Below are positions 63,858 through 64,000 of a DNA stretch of 64,000 bases, piece by piece. The stretch lies in assembly GCF_039521745.1 (NCBI RefSeq), contig NZ_BAAACT010000204.1. The stretch is one strand, 5' to 3'. The notes beneath the pieces are model-generated. The model was not told the origin of the DNA. It searched no databases and saw nothing but the letters and a program-made list of their open reading frames with translations. The stretch comes from Faecalicatena contorta. GTDB lineage: Bacteria > Bacillota > Clostridia > Lachnospirales > Lachnospiraceae. The translations under genes and the position numbers were made by a program. How positions within the stretch are numbered: position 1 is the stretch's first letter; the number at the start of each line of letters is the position of its first letter.

Positions 63858-63873
63858 ATGCACCATGGTGCAT
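63858..63873. promoter_or_regulatory. Perfect palindrome upstream of XRE gene (candidate operator)
   Basis: ATGCACCATGGTGCAT is a perfect 16-base palindrome ending 14 bases before the XRE start codon. A site covering the 5' end of the gene suits autoregulation. Confidence 0.5.
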
Positions 63874-63884
63874 TTCAGGCTGTA

Positions 63885-63919
63885 GACAACTAGCCTCCTA
63901 AGGGGGCGGTTGTCTTTTT
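63885..63919 (+). terminator. Terminator-like hairpin facing the plus strand
   Basis: GACAAC/GTTGTC with inner GCC/GGC pairs and a TTTTTCTTTT tail on the plus strand. No plus-strand gene precedes it within reach, so it could end antisense transcription or be a leader attenuator of the gene that starts at 63986. Confidence 0.6.
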
Positions 63920-63985
63920 CTTTTCTCTGCATATATTAAATGGTATAATTAAATTAATTACAAAAGAAAAGGCAGGTGCCAGGCA

Positions 63986-64000
63986 ATGATGGGGAAAAAG
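63986..64000 (+). CDS. Start of a plus-strand gene (runs off window)
   Basis: ATG at 63986 (or 63989) has AGGCAGG upstream and a TATAAT at 63944-63949. Only five codons (MMGKK) are inside the window, so no product can be named. Confidence 0.35.

Noticed and set aside
1..64000. tRNA and rRNA genes
   Set aside because: No cloverleaf with the conserved GTTCRA loop or CCA-type acceptor stem and no rRNA segment was noticed by eye; a covariance search was not possible.

Overview
The window looks like chromosomal DNA of a gut-type Clostridia (Bacillota), most likely Lachnospiraceae. The evidence is low-to-mid GC, strong AGGAGG-type ribosome binding sites, a T-box leader on thrS, a flavodiiron-rubredoxin-oxidoreductase fusion, LytTR/DUF3021 and CmpB-type membrane proteins, and a PHP-UvrD helicase fusion. 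No rRNA, tRNA or CRISPR array was seen. The species assignment is inference from family content.

Layout. 1-4.7 kb: an FtsX-type ABC exporter with its own two-component system, all on the minus strand and running off the left edge. 5-15.7 kb: a large inverted repeat, a class F-like flavodiiron protein, a MATE exporter, a nitroreductase, an orphan TipAS-like domain, a CmpB-like membrane protein, and an ECF sigma-ABC exporter operon. 16-25 kb: RecQ, an alkyltransferase-like protein, a second MATE exporter, an MFS exporter preceded by an apparent leader-peptide attenuator, a small HesB-like gene with an in-frame TGA (probable selenocysteine), DUF2461, a sigma factor and two small membrane proteins. 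25-33.8 kb: T-box-thrS, isochorismatase/WYL regulator, a TfoX-C protein, a LytTR-DUF3021-ABC operon and a cell-wall amidase. 33.9-38.4 kb: PHP-UvrD helicase, an IS3-transposase-derived protein and a low-molecular-weight phosphatase.

38.4-53.4 kb is an AT-rich accessory hotspot. An island of about 7.9 kb with no integrase is inserted in the 5' end of the phosphatase gene. It carries a 1,959-residue nuclease-STAND protein in one operon with an AbiEi/AbiEii toxin-antitoxin pair, and the displaced original 5' end of the phosphatase gene lies at the far end. Beyond it are IS66 relics, an intact HTH-Fic protein, a broken Fic gene, a RlaP-like nucleotidyltransferase, a UPF0158-DUF6615 pair, a methyltransferase and an HNH nuclease.

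53.4-59.2 kb returns to housekeeping genes: an OGG1-like glycosylase and endonuclease III, a palindrome-rich MITE-like element, a SWIM zinc-finger protein, and a TetR-controlled MFS exporter with visible operators. 59.3-63.9 kb is a second defence candidate: an XRE regulator, two tandem nuclease-SF1 helicase (DUF2075) paralogues and a MazG-like pyrophosphohydrolase packed head to tail. The best candidates for under-described biology are the AbiE-STAND island, the tandem DUF2075-MazG operon, the hidden Sec gene and the leader-peptide attenuator. A dispersed palindrome family with arms AACAGTTC/GAACTGTT occurs at 8.0, 25.4 and 28.5 kb.
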